A stretch of 50,000 bases of DNA from Chrysomallon squamiferum. Its lineage: Eukaryota; Mollusca; Gastropoda; Neomphalida; Peltospiridae. A program made the translations under genes and the position numbers. Positions 49,790 to 50,000 of the stretch are shown here, piece after piece. The first letter of the stretch is position 1. Every line of letters starts with the position of its first letter. Location: NCBI GenBank assembly GCA_012295275.1, contig CM022672.1, positions 13,875,495-13,925,494 on the forward strand. Reading direction: 5' to 3'. Under the pieces are notes generated by a model that did no database searches, was not told where the DNA came from, and worked only from the letters and a program-made list of their open reading frames with translations.

Positions 49790-50000
49790 CGTGCTGATTT
49801 ATTTAAAATTAGACCACACACTTATAAGTTGCAGTACTCTCTCAACACAAACTTACTCACACACAAATACATTGTGAATAAAATACTGTACAAAATGCAT
49901 TCTTACCCATACACGTAACATATTTCCCCTTTAGTCTTTATTTATATAATTATTCGCAAATGTTTATCCAAAAATTATGATAATCACATTCTCAAATCTG
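48840..50000. other. Right edge: no gene recognised
   Basis: AT-rich with (CA)n at 48956-48987, poly-T at 49461-49480 and (GAT)n at 49760-49789. No exon-like frame was seen on either strand. Confidence 0.5.

Overview
The window looks like genomic DNA from an invertebrate animal, most likely a lophotrochozoan such as a mollusc. It is AT-rich and densely filled with microsatellites: (AAT)n, (GA)n, (CA)n, (GATA)n and poly-A. Short coding exons with GT-AG borders are separated by long low-complexity introns. No bacterial operon, rRNA, tRNA, CRISPR array or phage feature was seen. The taxon is an inference from genome style and gene content, not from a diagnostic marker.

Two multi-exon genes, both on the minus strand, account for essentially all convincing coding sequence. 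Gene A (about 300-12,389) encodes the N-terminal 819 residues of a secreted complement C3 / alpha-2-macroglobulin / TEP-CD109 superfamily protein. Nineteen exons join in frame, from a signal peptide at 12,389 to an MG8-region exon ending at 300. The thioester domain and C-terminus lie beyond the left edge. It has no anaphylatoxin module and only a very short bait-equivalent segment, but keeps C3-like features ([16 protein letters not shown]).

Gene B (20,417-35,665) encodes a single-pass membrane protein of the Mesh/SUSD2 type: NIDO, TIG-like E-set, AMOP, VWD (with a GDPH self-cleavage motif), sushi, transmembrane helix and a tail of about 70 residues. Seventeen exons join in frame to give 1,007 residues plus a stop. 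The 5' exon(s), with the signal peptide and the start of NIDO, were not found.

Layout: 1-300 intron of gene A; 300-12,389 gene A; a TATATAAA box about 65 nt upstream of its ATG; 12.5-20.4 kb AT-rich intergenic DNA, including the gene B 3' flank; 20.4-35.7 kb gene B; 35.7-50 kb non-coding or unrecognised DNA (first intron or upstream region of gene B). That last region has islands of complex sequence: a GC-rich open-frame island at 38.7-39.0 kb, a 30-bp tandem array at 44.8-45.3 kb, a perfect 111-bp duplication at 46.6-46.8 kb, and a 92-bp near-perfect foldback at 48.75-48.84 kb. Two intronic elements have hAT-type terminal inverted repeats and 8-bp target duplications (2,313-2,613 and 22,943-23,181).

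Functionally, gene A would be a soluble innate-immune or protease-trapping protein. Gene B would be an epithelial junction or adhesion protein. Nothing in the sequence shows that the two work together.
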